Shown piece after piece: positions 23,613 through 35,830 of a stretch of 64,000 nucleotides of DNA; within the stretch, counting starts at the first letter, position 1; each line of letters begins with the position of its first letter. Source of the stretch: Siphonodentalium dalli (taxonomy: Eukaryota > Mollusca > Scaphopoda > Gadilida > Siphonodentaliidae). Under the pieces are notes generated by a model, which saw only the letters and a program-made list of their open reading frames with translations, did not search any database and was not told where the DNA came from. The translations under genes and the position numbers were made by a program. The stretch lies in contig CP136061.1 in assembly GCA_032622095.1 (NCBI GenBank), positions 263,844,077-263,908,076 on the forward strand, in the 5' to 3' direction.

Positions 23613-25279
23613 AAAAATTGTTATAATTTCCCATACATCATGTCACATATATTATGCTAGAACATTAGTACTATTGTTACTAATAGTACTCGTAGTAGTT
23701 AATACCACCTTACTGTCAATATTCTATCATGGTTAGTTTCAAAATTATAACGTTAATTGCTATTACTGTTTGTGTGTATTGTACATGTACATCAGTCATC
23801 AATTAACAAACTTAAGCAGAGCCTGGTTGAATATCTACCATATATGGTGGGTTATTCCCATCTTCAAGCTGTTGATGTCATTGAGACATTCAATGTTATT
23901 ATGCTATTTTGCATGCGAACTAGTAGACCCTACAATAGCTTATAGTACAGCGGCCAAACGCCAAAAGTGGTCGGGTACCCCTACCCACGGTAGAACAAGT
24001 TAAAACCAACTTTTTTTGAAGGATAAATATATACTGTAGACGAAAATGATAGTGAAAAATAACGGAATTGGTGGTGGCTATTCTCAAATCGACGATGAAC
24101 GATACCCACCAGTGACTTTTCCCAGAAATTAACGATTTTGGTAAAGTGAGCCCTGCGGCTATATCCAAAGTTATTAGCCCACGTTGTAGGCGTCAAAATG
24201 ACTACAGCATACCATATATGTACCTGATATGCAAGAAGTGTTGGTTAATTTGGATTTTCGTGCCATTTGGAGCCGAAACATTTATTTTTTGTTGAAAAAT
24301 CGCTCTTTTTCAAAACAATTATATTTTTCGAACATTATCATTCAAACGGATATTGCAATAATATTGACATATTTAGTCCATATGGTGAAGTAGTTATCTG
24401 CCAAGCATATGAAGAAAGAAGTTAACAAAAATTTTGAACGGTTTGCGAGATATTGGATTTTAGCTACCCCTCCCCCAAACACGTTTTTGGTCGAAAAAAA
24501 TACATATTTTTGATAATGACATTACAAACATTTTCGAATTGATCTGAATGGGACCCAATATGAATCTTGTACTGAACGTGTTGACAAGATATGCCGTTTA
24601 ATCGATTACAGATGTGTTCAGGCTCTCATACCCCCAGTTACAACAACAACAATTATTTTTATTGATAACAGTTAATTTTGCATGCATTAACATCGATGTT
24701 AAGTACTAAAACCTTTGTTATAAACAATACGTGACCAAATATATAATTCATATGGCTTAGTAGTTATCTGGACATCACAAGTAGAAAGAATTTGACAGAA
24801 ATTGTCAACGGTTTTCAAGATATTGGAATTAGGACCGCTCCCCCGGACGCGATTTGGTAGAAAAACTAATTATTTATGATAACAAGACAGACCTTTCTAA
24901 ATTATTCTAATGAGCATCTAATCATTATTCGTGTGATGAAAACCTGATCCGTAGACACCGCGAGCCTGGTTTTAGATGACCTCAGGTTTCCAATTAAACC
25001 ACCAGTTACAACAACAACACAATATTTTATTTATGATATGTAATTTTTATATTATAACACATATCGACTTTGAGTAACTGAAGTATTTGTTCTAAACGAC
25101 ACATAATATAGACTGACATAATCATACAGAACAAAATCATTGTTGCTCCCCCACCCTATTAGACGCCCTGAACACACCACGAACTGAACAAAATATTATC
25201 TCAGTATTAAGAATCATGTAATTATAAAGGACAATTACATAAGGAAATATACAATGTTTATGGATGGATTTGTTCCCGA

Positions 25280-27720
25280 AACAGTGTGGCACTTTGCTTG
25301 GCAAATATGAAGGGCGAATTTGTTATATTTTTCAAGAACACTCTACCCAATTTAAAGACTTCAACGCAATACGATCGAATTTAAGCTATATGATCTCTAA
25401 TTCTCAATATTAACCGAGAGTGTGACGGGAATGTAGTTCTACCAGAGAATACATAATTTGTATGGATGGGTTGTGCATGTGTCGCTTTACACAAAGTGGC
25501 TGATAAATAAGAAAGACGAATTTGCTGTTTTAGGACCCCCTACACAATTGAAGTGTTAAAGTTGAACAACTCACGAACTGAAATGATTGCTGTAAATATT
25601 AACTGAGGATGTGGGCAAAAATAGTAATATCGGGGCGCATACATGGTGTTGATGGATGGGTTGGTTGGATCCCGAAAGCCTTTAGCACTTTACGAAAATC
25701 GGATGGCAAACTCCACAGGCGAATATTTTAGTTTTGTGGGACCCCTTTATATGCCCATTTAAACTCTTGAACACACCATGCGCCGAATATTCATGCTTTT
25801 ATTATTAAATCAATGTGAACGAAAAGTAGTGCTATCAGGGAATATACATGTTATATGGGTATTTTGGTTCCCAAAATCCTAGGGTACTTTACAACAGGCG
25901 GCTGGCAAAAACCAAAGCTGAATATTTTCTTTGAGCATCCTACCCCATTTAAAGTCTTAAACACACTAATGGATGGACATGTTCTCAATATTAACTGGGG
26001 TGTGGACAAATGGTATGTAATTCAGGAAATATACCTCTTCATTGCACGATGGGTGGGTTGGCTGGCTTCCCAATGTATGGGGCACTTTACAAAAAGTGGC
26101 TAGCAAAGAGAAGGCGAAATCTCACTGTTTTGGGTACCCATAACCCTTCTAAACTCTTTAGCACACACTGAACCGAATATATATGCTCTCATGTATTATT
26201 TACAATTTGTATGGGTGGTTTTGTTATCGAAATCCTGGAACACTTTACAAAAGGCGGCTGGCAAATACGAAATGTAATGTGTTGGGCCGCACTACCCCAT
26301 TTGCAGTCTTGGGACACACAATGAACCGAAAGGATGTGCTCCCATTATCAACTGCGTGTGTAGAGAAATGGACGCTATATAAAGAGTATAGTATACCAGG
26401 ATCTTGAATGTCTGGGTCACTTTACAAAATGTTGCTGATGAAAGAGAAAGGCGAATATTCACTGTTTTGGGGGGGGACCCCATTAACCCATTTAATATCT
26501 TGATCAGAGCATGTACTGAAGTTATATTCTCTCATACTTAGCTGAGTGTGTGATCGAAAGGTATTGCTGTCATGGAATTATTAATTGATATATGGGTGAT
26601 TTGGTTCCCTCGAAATCCTGGAACACTTTTAAAAAAGCGGCTGGCAAACAAGAAGGCGAATTTTCTATGTCTTGAGGACCCCATTATCCAACTTGAAGTA
26701 TTAACAAAATGATATTCTCTCAATGTTAACTGAAGTTGTGGACAAATGGGATTATTATCTGGCAATACGAATATGTTGTGGATGAGATGGTTCCCGATAG
26801 CCTATGGCACTTTACAACAAATGGTCAGCAAATGAAAGGGCTACATTTTATCCCCAGGCGAGTCCATCCCTATCTGAAGTCCTGAACACAACACTAGCTC
26901 AAGGCATAAGCTATCCATATTACCCGAGATTGTGGCCGAATGGCAAAGGTCTCGCGAGCCCGCCGTTCGCGAGAACACCGTGGCACCTTACACAAAGCAG
27001 ATGGCAAACGATGAAGGCGAATTTTAAGGGACCCATACCCCATGTAAACCATTGAACCTACCACGAACTGAATGGATGTGCCCTCATGGTCAAACGACGA
27101 TATTGACAAATGGCTATTCTATAAAGAAATACACAATTGTTATAGATGGGTTAATACCCGACAGTCAGGGACACTTTACAAAAAGCGACTGAAAAATATA
27201 TAATGCGATTTTTCAATGTTTGTATTACCCCCTTCCCAATTAATTTGAAGACTAGAACACACCACGGATTGGAACGATATCACCATTGACTGCGTGTATG
27301 GACAATGGCGAGTTAATTGTACAACGACGTAAAAAATGTAAATATATGGATTTGGGTTCTGAAAGAATGAGCACTTAACGAAAAGTGACTGGAAAATAAG
27401 AAAGGAATATTTTTGAGGACCCCTACTTTATGTGAAGTCTTGGAAGACACCACATGGTTAAATGATATGACCCCAATATTAATTGAGGGCTTGACCAAAG
27501 ATTAGTTTTTATCAGAATATACATATGTGTTGGTTCCAGAAAGTCTGCATCATGTGGCACTCCACAACAAGCGGTTGGCAAATGTTCACTGTTGTATGTA
27601 CCCCTACCCTATTTGAGGTCGTGAACACATCATGTACTGAAGGGATTATGAATTCAATATCAACATATATTGTGGCCGAAACTATGCGATATATAAGTAT
27701 GTGGTACTTCTATCCGGAGT
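25280..27720. repeat. Array of about 13 degenerate units of about 190 bp
   Basis: CACTTTACAAAAAGYGGCTGGCAAA-like segments recur at about 25483, 25688, 25882, 26080, 26240, 26417, 26622, 26808, 26985, 27171, 27372 and 27557. Between them are GGATGGGTTGGTTCCCGAAA, an ACCCC-ACCCATTTAAAGTC phrase, and ATTAACTGAGTGTGTGG. It forms the core of the foldback element. Confidence 0.85.
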
Positions 27721-28239
27721 AAACAATTTATCTGGGAGGCAGACTGTATGGGGAAAATTAGGATGTAATCCAGTTGGAACTGATTGGATACAATGATATA
27801 CACATAGTTTCGTTGGAGCTGATTGGACGGAATGCTACACAGATAATGTTGTTTTCGTCATTGATACGCCCGTCGCCGTGAGATTGCAGACGATCTGGAG
27901 GTGGTAAATTTCGCGCTCAGCAGGGTTTCAATGCTTTTCACGAAGTTTTAACAAATGGCAGCATTATGGAAATCGCTTTGTTTTCGAGATAAATGTCTGA
28001 ACCCCGTCAACTATTTTAATATTTTCGCGCTGACTGAATTGCTGTACATAAAAAGAGTCTTTCTGATCAAATTACATTCAGTATGGCGCATAGAAGTTCA
28101 GTCTTAGGACCACTGTATACCAAAAAGTAATGATATGCTTTTTCTATTTGCCACAATGACAGAGAGGGGACGTTTTAATGTGATTACTCAATTGGCCATA
28201 GTTCAAACTACTGCATTTCAATCTTAAACGCGAATGGAG

Positions 28240-28354
28240 TACTTGTGCATCTATACATCGGACATGCTGGGTTCTCCAGCTGTCAAATTATTGTAATCTC
28301 TGTATACCATTATTGGTTTTTTGAGAATAAACTATTGATTGGTTGATTGATATG
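28240..28354 (+). mobile_element. Possible retroposon 3' tail
   Basis: TTGAGAATAAACTATTGATT followed by GGTTGATTGAT resembles the polyadenylation-like signal and short-repeat tail of invertebrate LINE or SINE copies. No coding remnant was recognised upstream. Confidence 0.3.
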
Positions 28355-29734
28355 CGACACTTATTGTATGTAATAGCAAATAAAATGCGTTGTTGTTGTA
28401 ATTTGGGGACTGGAAGCCTGAACACGTCTTTAATCACTTAAGCAATGTCCCCGTGCTCAATTTTCAGCAAAATAATTATGTTGGGTCCCAGTATGATCAA
28501 TTGGGAAGTTTGGTAAAGTTCTGAACCAAAATAGGTAATATTTCGACCAAAACGTGTTTGGGGGAGGTGTAGCTAAAATCCATTATTTCGCAAATTGTTC
28601 TAAATTTCTGTTAACTTCTTTCTGCATATGCTTGGCAAATAACTGCATCACCATAGGAATTAAATATTTGGGCATTATAACAATATCCATTTGAATGATA
28701 ATGTTCGAAAAATAATATTTTTGTGAAAAAGTGAGATTTTTCAGCAAAAATGTCACTGGAGGGTATCGCTAATCGTCGATTTGACAATAGCCACCACCTA
28801 TTCCGTTATTTTTCAATTTCTGTCAAATTCTTTCTACTTGTGTTGTCAAGATAACTACTGAGCCATATGTTATATAGTTGGTCACGCTGTTTATAATAAA
28901 GGTTTTAGTACTTAACATCGATGTTAATGCATGCAAAATTAACTGTTATCAATAAAATAATTGTTGTTGTTGTAACTGGGGGTATGAAAGCCTGAACACA
29001 TCTGTAATCGATTAAACGGCATCTCTGGACAACACTTTCAGTAAAATATTCATATTGGGTCCCATTCAGATCAATTCAAAAATGTTTGTAATGACATTAT
29101 CAAAAATATGTATTATTTTCGACCAAAAACGTGTTTGGGGGAGGGGTAGCTAAAATCCAATATCTCGCAAACCGTTCAAAATTGTTGTTAACTTCTTTCT
29201 TCATATGCTTGGTAGATAACTACTACACCATATGACCTAAATATTTCAATATTATTGCAATATACGTTTGAATGATAATGTTCGAAAAATATAATTGTTT
29301 TGAAAAAGAATGATTTTTCAACAAAAAATAAATGTTTCGGCTCCAAATAGCACGAAAATCCAAATTAACCAACACTTCTTGCATATCAGGTACAAATATG
29401 GTACGCTGTAGTCATTTTAACACAAACAATGTGGGCAAATAACTTAGGACATAGCCGCAGGGCTCACTTTACCAAAATCGTTAATTTCTGGGAAAAGTCA
29501 CTGGTGGGTATCCTTCATCGTCAATTTGAGAATAGCCACCACCAATTCCGTTATGTTTCACTATCATTTTCGTAAAGAGTATATATTTCTCCTTTGAAAA
29601 AGGTTATTTTTAACTTGTTCTACCGTGGGTAGGGGTATCTCGAAAACTAGAGCTCTTTTTCGATTTGGCCGCTGCACTATTATCATTACCACTCGGGATA
29701 GTGGGTGTTTTTCCTCAATTAATTGAATTTCTTG

Positions 29735-30118
29735 TTAACCCTTTACCCAACAGAACGGCCCTGTGCCAATGCATTCTCTTATATATGCGAGTCGACCATA
29801 GGTCGCCTCGCATATATAAGAGAATGCATTGGCTTAACACATTAAAAATTATAAAATTGTTAAAGAATGTAAGAAAAAATGGTAAAAAGTGTTAAGGACA
29901 ATGCATTCTCTTATATATGCAAGGCGACGTATGGTTGACTCGCATATATAAGAGAATGCATTGGCATAGGGCATAACTGTAACTATCACAATGTGGTCAA
30001 GGAGCCGGTTCCAATGATATCCATATTTGTATGGTTCTATTGAGACAGACCGAAGATATTTTAGGCTGTTGAAGCTTTATTTGGCCGGTTTTGGCCGGTT
30101 TGTTGGGTAAAGGGTTAA
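29735..30118. mobile_element. Hairpin-carrying TTAA MITE (piggyBac type), complete
   Basis: TTAA flanks both ends. The left terminus CCCTTTACCCAACAGAACGG and right terminus (inverse of CCCTTTACCCAACAAACCGG) match. Inside are two 69-bp palindromes (29765-29833 and about 29896-29966, the second diverged), inverted to each other, with an AT-rich spacer, then a unique arm with AATGTGGTCAAGGAGCCGGT and a duplicated GGCCGGTTTT. TTAA target and CCC-starting termini are the known piggyBac signature; the assignment is inferred. Confidence 0.85.
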
Positions 30119-30299
30119 TACTAAAATAGGATGAAACTTCAGATCATGTACCCCAAAATACGGTGTTACATGTATAAGTCAACCACAGCCAATAACAAAA
30201 CAAATACGTGTATACTAGGTCAATTTCATATTGAACCTCGACTTCTCAATCCTGAAAACAAAGTGTATTTTATAAGGTTTGTATCCACTTTTAACATAT

Positions 30300-30712
30300 T
30301 TAACCCTTTACCCCAACAAACCGGCCAAAACCGGCCAAATAAAGCTTCAACAGCCTAAAATATCTTCGGTCTGTCTCAATAACACCATACAAATATGGAT
30401 ATCATTGGAACCGGTTCATTGACCACATTGTGATGGTTACAGTTATGCCCTGTGCCAATGCATTCTCTTATATATGCGAGTCGACCATAGGTCGCCTCGC
30501 ATATATAAGAGAATGCATTGGCCTAAACAATCTGTTTTTAACACTTTTTACCATTTTTTCTTACAACAATTTTATAATTTTTTCTTACAATTTTATCATT
30601 TTTAATGTGTTAAGCCAATGCATTCTCTTATATATGCGAGGCGACCTATGGTCGACTCGCATATATAAGAAAATGCATTGGCACAGGGCCGTTCTGTTGG
30701 GTAAAGGGTTAA
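30300..30712. mobile_element. Hairpin-carrying TTAA MITE, complete, opposite orientation
   Basis: Same family as 29735-30118 but inverted. TTAA at 30300-30303 and 30709-30712; palindromes at about 30454-30523 and 30614-30682. A 181-bp stretch of unrelated sequence separates the two copies. Confidence 0.85.
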
Positions 30713-31899
30713 AGCACTAAATTACTTGCGTCAGTCCATGCTGGACGCAAGTAATGTTTTCAGTCCGGATCTCTGTTTATCTGTCTGTTCATGTGTCTGT
30801 CCTTCCGCGAACATGTTACGTCATACCGGAAGTACATACTGTAAATAATGCACACGCTAATATGACATGGTTGCATCAATTGTAATTGTAATTTAAATTC
30901 ACATATATACTTAATTTGCATCGTTATCTGGTTTTATTTTGGTAACAAATCGTTAATAAATGAACAATATTGAATGATTTATTTCTGAAAACCGATCAAG
31001 ACGCCATGACGTCGCGACGTACATCAGGACGTCACGAGCTACATGGGCGCGCAAACACCAGACATGATTGCGTCGATGTCCAGACAGTTGAGACTCGTAT
31101 TACACGGAGTGGCTAAACCATTCCATCTGCCAACAACTTCGTGTTTTATTATTATAAATATATATATACTGCATGAAAACAAAAGTGGGCAATAGTACTG
31201 CCCATCAGAAGCCTATTTTATGTAACTTGAAACTCGAGGAAATGAGTTGAGATCAAGTCTAAAAAAAGCGTGCGGAATCTTTTTTTTTCCGCAGTGAGGT
31301 GCGAACATATTTATAGAAAGTTCAAAACATTTTCGAAAGATCCTGGTGCATATAAAGCATGTCCGGCCAAACAGTCGAGAGCGTGGTTCAATTGAAAAAC
31401 AATTTGCACTCAAAAATGTGAATGTGGAAACATGGATTACTAAAATGCCTTATTAATTAACTGGGAAAACAAGCTTTCTCATTTTCAACGCAATAGACAT
31501 ATCGATAGATCAGTCGCTAATGGGGGAATGTTCTCATTGACACACTGTTAATCAAAGACTAGCCAACGGTCGCGTGTCTTTTATTTAATTATGTTGGTAT
31601 TTGTAATTATGTCGTTCAAGTCATACTAGTAATTTAACCCAATTGGTATATAAGATATCATCATCGGCAACCAATCGTTTTCACATCCTTTATATGAAAG
31701 ATGTCTATATTATTCTATACATATGTCAAACAATTCGTACGTATTACTAAGACTAGCATTAGTGAAATAGATCATCTTGAGATAAAAGATATTCAGTCCG
31801 TACACACAACTATTTCAGCGATGGATGAACTGAGATTTGATATCTAGAGTTTTATTATCGATCTCTCTCAAACGAGGGGCCAGCACCCGTGGTTCAAAC
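30713..31899. other. No gene seen; hairpin at 30721-30755
   Basis: ATTACTTGCGTC and its exact inverse GACGCAAGTAAT flank an 11-base loop directly after the MITE. Otherwise unremarkable. Confidence 0.5.
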
Positions 31900-32770
31900 T
31901 GTTGGTGGTAAGACACCACAAAACATGCCAAATTTGTGATGGGCGCAATTATAGGCAGCTCCAGTGAGTTCATTCTAGTTATGTTTATTATGGGGATGAA
32001 TATATATACAATTGGTGGAAATCAGCGAATAAACAAATTCGTAAAATATTTTTGACCCCTCCCACCTCTCACCCAAACGGCACCGATTTGGCGTATTTAC
32101 ACCAAATGGTTAGAATCCACATATCACGGAGAAGAATATGTATCAATTTGGGGAAATCGGCGCACAAAATATTTCGGGCCATCTCCCCTTCAGTGCACCT
32201 CTGACTCGAATGACGCCACTTTTGGGCAGTTTTAGATATAAACCCTGATAGCAAGGAGATGATTATTTAAAATGTTGGTGGTCATCGGCTACCAAACAAA
32301 TTCTTATCATATTTAGTAGCCCCCAACTGTCATCCAAAACGGTACCAATTTGGCGTCTTCCACTCACATGATTATATTCTTTGTATGAAGAATGTGTATA
32401 AATTTGGTGGCAATCGGCGCTAAAACTATTTTGATCAAATGTGGTGCCTCTCTCGCCTTCCGTGCACTCCTGACTCGAACGGCGCAACTATTGACATCTT
32501 TAAACCACACAATTTTATTCCTCATATCATCAGAATTATTATGTATAAATTAATATAGGTATAAATGGCAAAACATTTTTGCGGACCATCCCCTCTCCTT
32601 TCCTGCCCCTGACAACAACAGCGTCCCTTTAGATAATTCTAACCCGCACCATTATGTTCATCGTAAAAATTTACCCATGTTAGACCGATTTGGTGCCATC
32701 GAGATGGTCCACCGTGAAATTCTATAGAACACAGACAGACAAACATTCGCAAAAATAGGTAGAGATAGAG
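31900..32770. repeat. Degenerate tandem array, about 135-bp units (left block)
   Basis: Units carry GGAGAAGAATATGTATCAAT or GATGATTATGTATAAG-like phrases, then TTGGTGGAAATCGGCG, CCCCTCTCCCTTCC and CTGACTCGAACGGCACC. It ends with AGAACACAGACAGACA at 32730-32745. The same array continues at 33760-35830, split by MITEs and by 0.5 kb of other sequence. Confidence 0.8.
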
Positions 32771-33298
32771 TGAGTTGAGGAGTTGTTATTATAGTACTAT
32801 AGCATACATTGATTATAATGGATAGCATTTTCCCCTCAAATTGATCGAATATGGCCTCCTTAACAAAATATAAATATTACAAAGTTTGTTTCCTTTTAAC
32901 CTGTCGAGATTATGTCGGACATGTCTGACAAAGTATAGCTATGCACATACCAGATACGCATACACCACGAATAGAACAATACATTTTCTCGCAAAACGAT
33001 TTTAAGTATAAACAAGGCGCGAAATTGATTGCTGGTGTCAGAGCCCAACAGACGCGTACAATGTATACAGCTTTCAACGACAAGCCAGAGTCATTCAGTG
33101 TCCAAAGTTGGCACCGTGGACGTTTCAAAAGTGCCCCAGCCACTTGTTGTGGTCAGTTGTGTCGATTTTACACATAAGCTGTCATCGCAAACACTTTCTG
33201 AGTGCCGTGTTGACATATCCGGGTACACTGGAGGCTGTCTGTACCTTCAGTTCACGATAACGTTTTGTTGGCCGTCGACCTTGAAAGGTCCATCATTG
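32771..33298. other. Unassigned segment between array blocks
   Basis: Overlapping frames of up to 109 codons occur on both strands. One + frame (33029-33290) has protein-like composition (VDVSKVPQPLVVVSCVDFT) but no recognised family or splice sites. Confidence 0.25.
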
Positions 33299-33753
33299 AT
33301 TACCCAACAGAACGGCCCTGTGCCAATGCATTCTCTTATATATGCGAGTCGACCATAGGTCGCCTCGCATATATAAGAGAATGCATTGGCTTAACACATA
33401 TTAACATTGATAAAATTGTCAAAGAATGTAGAAAAATATTATAAAAATTGTTAAATAATGTAAGAAAATATTATAACATTGTTAAAGAATGTAAGAAAAA
33501 ATGGTAAACAGTGTTAATTTTTTTTTTTTAGGCCAATGCATTCTCTTATATATGATAGGCGACCTATGGTCGACTCGCATATATAAGAGAATGCATTGGC
33601 ACAGGGCATAACTGTAACCATCACAATGTGGTCAATGAACCGGTTCCAATGATATCCATATTTGTATGGTGTTATTGAGACAGACCAAAGATAATTTAGG
33701 CTGTTGAATCTTTATTTAACCGGTTTTGGCCGGTTTGTTGGGTAAAGGGTTAA
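33299..33753. mobile_element. Hairpin-carrying TTAA MITE, left terminus decayed
   Basis: Starts ATTACCCAACAGAACGG with the TTAACCC part lost and ends GGGTAAAGGGTTAA with TTAA at 33750-33753. Palindromes at about 33322-33391 and 33532-33601. The spacer is expanded by internal repeats of TTATAA-ATTGTTAAA-AATGTAAGAAAA. Confidence 0.85.
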
Positions 33754-33891
33754 CCCCCACGATTTGATTCCTCGTATCCTTGGAGAAGAACGTGTATGAA
33801 TTTGGTGGAAATTAGTGCTAAACGTATTTGTAACCGCTTTGGTATCCCTCCCCTCCTATTCATGGTTCGATTAGCGTCAATTTTCACATAT

Positions 33892-34291
33892 TTAACCCTT
33901 TACCCAACAGAATGGCCCTGTGCCAATGCATTCTCGTATATATGCGAGTCGACCATCGGTCGCCTCGCATATATAAGAGAATGCATTGGCTTAACACATT
34001 CAAAATTATAAAATTGTTAAAGAATGTAAGAAAAAATGGTAAAAAGTGTTAAAAAAAGATTTTGTTTAGGCCAATGCCTTCTCTTATATATGCGAGGCGA
34101 CCTATGGTCGACTCGCATATATAAGAGAATGCATTGGCACAGGGCATAACTGTAACTATCACCATGTGGTCAAGGAGCCGGTTCCAATGATATCCATATT
34201 TGTATGGTTCTATTGAGACAGACCGAAGATATTTTAGGCTGTTGAAGCTTTATTTGGCCGGTTTTGGCCGGTTTGTTTGGTAAAGGGTTAA
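33892..34291. mobile_element. Hairpin-carrying TTAA MITE, complete
   Basis: TTAA at 33892-33895 and 34288-34291. Palindromes at about 33922-33991 and 34067-34136. It is inserted inside the 135-bp-unit array, so it is younger than that array. Confidence 0.88.
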
Positions 34292-34299
34292 ACCGCGCC

Positions 34300-35830
34300 A
34301 AAAAAAAACACTCGTGGTATAATGGAGATTAGTTGTATCAATTTTGGTTCACCTCTCTCATCCGTGACTCGAGCAGCGCCATATCATGAAGATGATTATG
34401 TATAAGTTTGTCTGAAATCGGCGAGAAAACTATTTCATCATTTTTGCTGCCCCTTTTCTGTCCATGCCACCTACAGAGTCACTTTAGACGATTTTAACCA
34501 GCACCATTAGCTTCCACTTATAACGTTATCCCTGCATTTTAGTTCCCTTTGGTCCCTCGTGAAGTTATATATAAAACAGACATACATTCGCAAATATAGG
34601 CACCAAATGTACATGTGGCGTCTTGAAACCACAAGACTGATTCCTCATATCATTGTAGAAGAACGTGTATATATGAATGTGGCGAAATTGGGTCTAAACA
34701 TATTTTTATAATTTTGTTTTCTGACCCTATCATCCCTATCCCTGACTCAAGCGGTGTTAACATCTTTAAACCAGTCAATAAGATTCATTATGAAGATGAC
34801 TATTTTATATACAATTGGTGGAAATCAGATACTAAAGATATTCGTCTCAAATTTAATGCCCCCATCTAGCACCCAAATGCCACCAATTTGGCGTATATGA
34901 CCACACGATTAGATTCCTCGTAGCACGGAGAAGAATATGTATCAATTTGTGGAAGTCGACGATAAACTCTTTCTTAGCAATTTTTTTTGTCCATTTCGCA
35001 CTCCATGCACCCCTGACACGAACGGCTCCACTTTTGACATCTTTAAATCTCAGAATTAGACTCCTGATAACATGGATATGATTTTGTATAAGTTTGGTGG
35101 TAATCGGCAAATTAATTACCCCCCCCCCCCCACCCCACCTCTTTCAATCATCCAAACGGCACAAATTTGGCGTATTTAAATCACATGATTAGTTTACTCG
35201 CATCATGGATAACTATGTGTATCAATTTGGTGAAAACGGTGCTAAAACTATTTTCATCAGCTTTGGCGACAATATCCCCTTCAGTGCAGCCCTGACTCGA
35301 ATGACACGACTTTTGACAGCTTTACGCACCATTGGATATAGACTCATGATGTCATGGACATGATTATGTATAGGTTTGATGGTAATCGGCGACTGAACAA
35401 ATTCGTATCCAATATAGTACCCCACATCTTTCATCCAGACGGCACCAATTTGCCGTCTTTCAATCACTTGATTAGATTCCTTGTATCGTGCAGAAGAATG
35501 TGAATCAAATTGGTGGAAATCGGCGCTAACAACATTTGTATCAATTTTGGTGCCCCTCTCCCTTCCGTGCACAATTTTGACATATTTAAACAACACCATT
35601 TGATTTCTCATATCATGGAGATGATTATGTATAAGCTTGTTGGAAATCAGTGACACAAATTATTGCTACCCTCCCCCTTTCTTCCCCTGAAAACAACAAC
35701 ATCACTTTAGGAAATTGTAACCCACACCATTATCTTCCTCGTAAAATGTTACGCCTGCTAGACCCCTTTGGTGCCATCTAGATGGTCCCCAGTTATTTTC
35801 TATAGAACACAGACAGACAGGCATACATTC
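34300..35830. repeat. Degenerate tandem array, about 140-bp units (right block)
   Basis: Key phrases ATGATTATGTATAAG and GAAGAATATGTATCAA alternate at about 34395, 34655, 34790, 34925, 35070, 35205, 35353, 35488 and 35620, giving a dimer period near 275 bp. It ends with TAGAACACAGACAGACAG near 35805, like the left block. Confidence 0.8.

Larger units (their letters stand above)
23941..29684. mobile_element. 5.7-kb foldback element with >1 kb inverted arms
   Basis: The left end TATAGTACAGCGGCCAAACG and the right end (inverse of ATAGTGCAGCGGCCAAATCG) are matching termini. From 23941 to about 25065 the sequence recurs inverted from 29684 back to about 28355, including landmarks CCTACCCACGGTAGAACAAG, CAAGAAGTGTTGGTTAATTT and TTGCATGCATTAACATCGAT. 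Each arm is itself partly duplicated (a GTTACAACAACAACA phrase occurs twice per arm). The core between the arms is an array of about 190-bp units. No transposase frame is visible, so it is non-autonomous. Superfamily not assigned. Confidence 0.8.

Noticed and set aside
29665-29895. Recurrent short peptide ALCQCILLYMRVDHRSPRIYKRMHW in several frames
   Set aside because: It is the translation of the 69-bp palindrome in MITEs, not a gene.
30454-30523. 69-bp palindrome as a microRNA precursor gene
   Set aside because: Near-perfect symmetry and identical copies in MITEs point to transposon structure; no evidence for a processed microRNA.
35222-35656. 144-codon minus-strand frame
   Set aside because: Spans three units of the degenerate 140-bp array; its internal repeats (HNHLHDM, HNHVHDI) come from the array.
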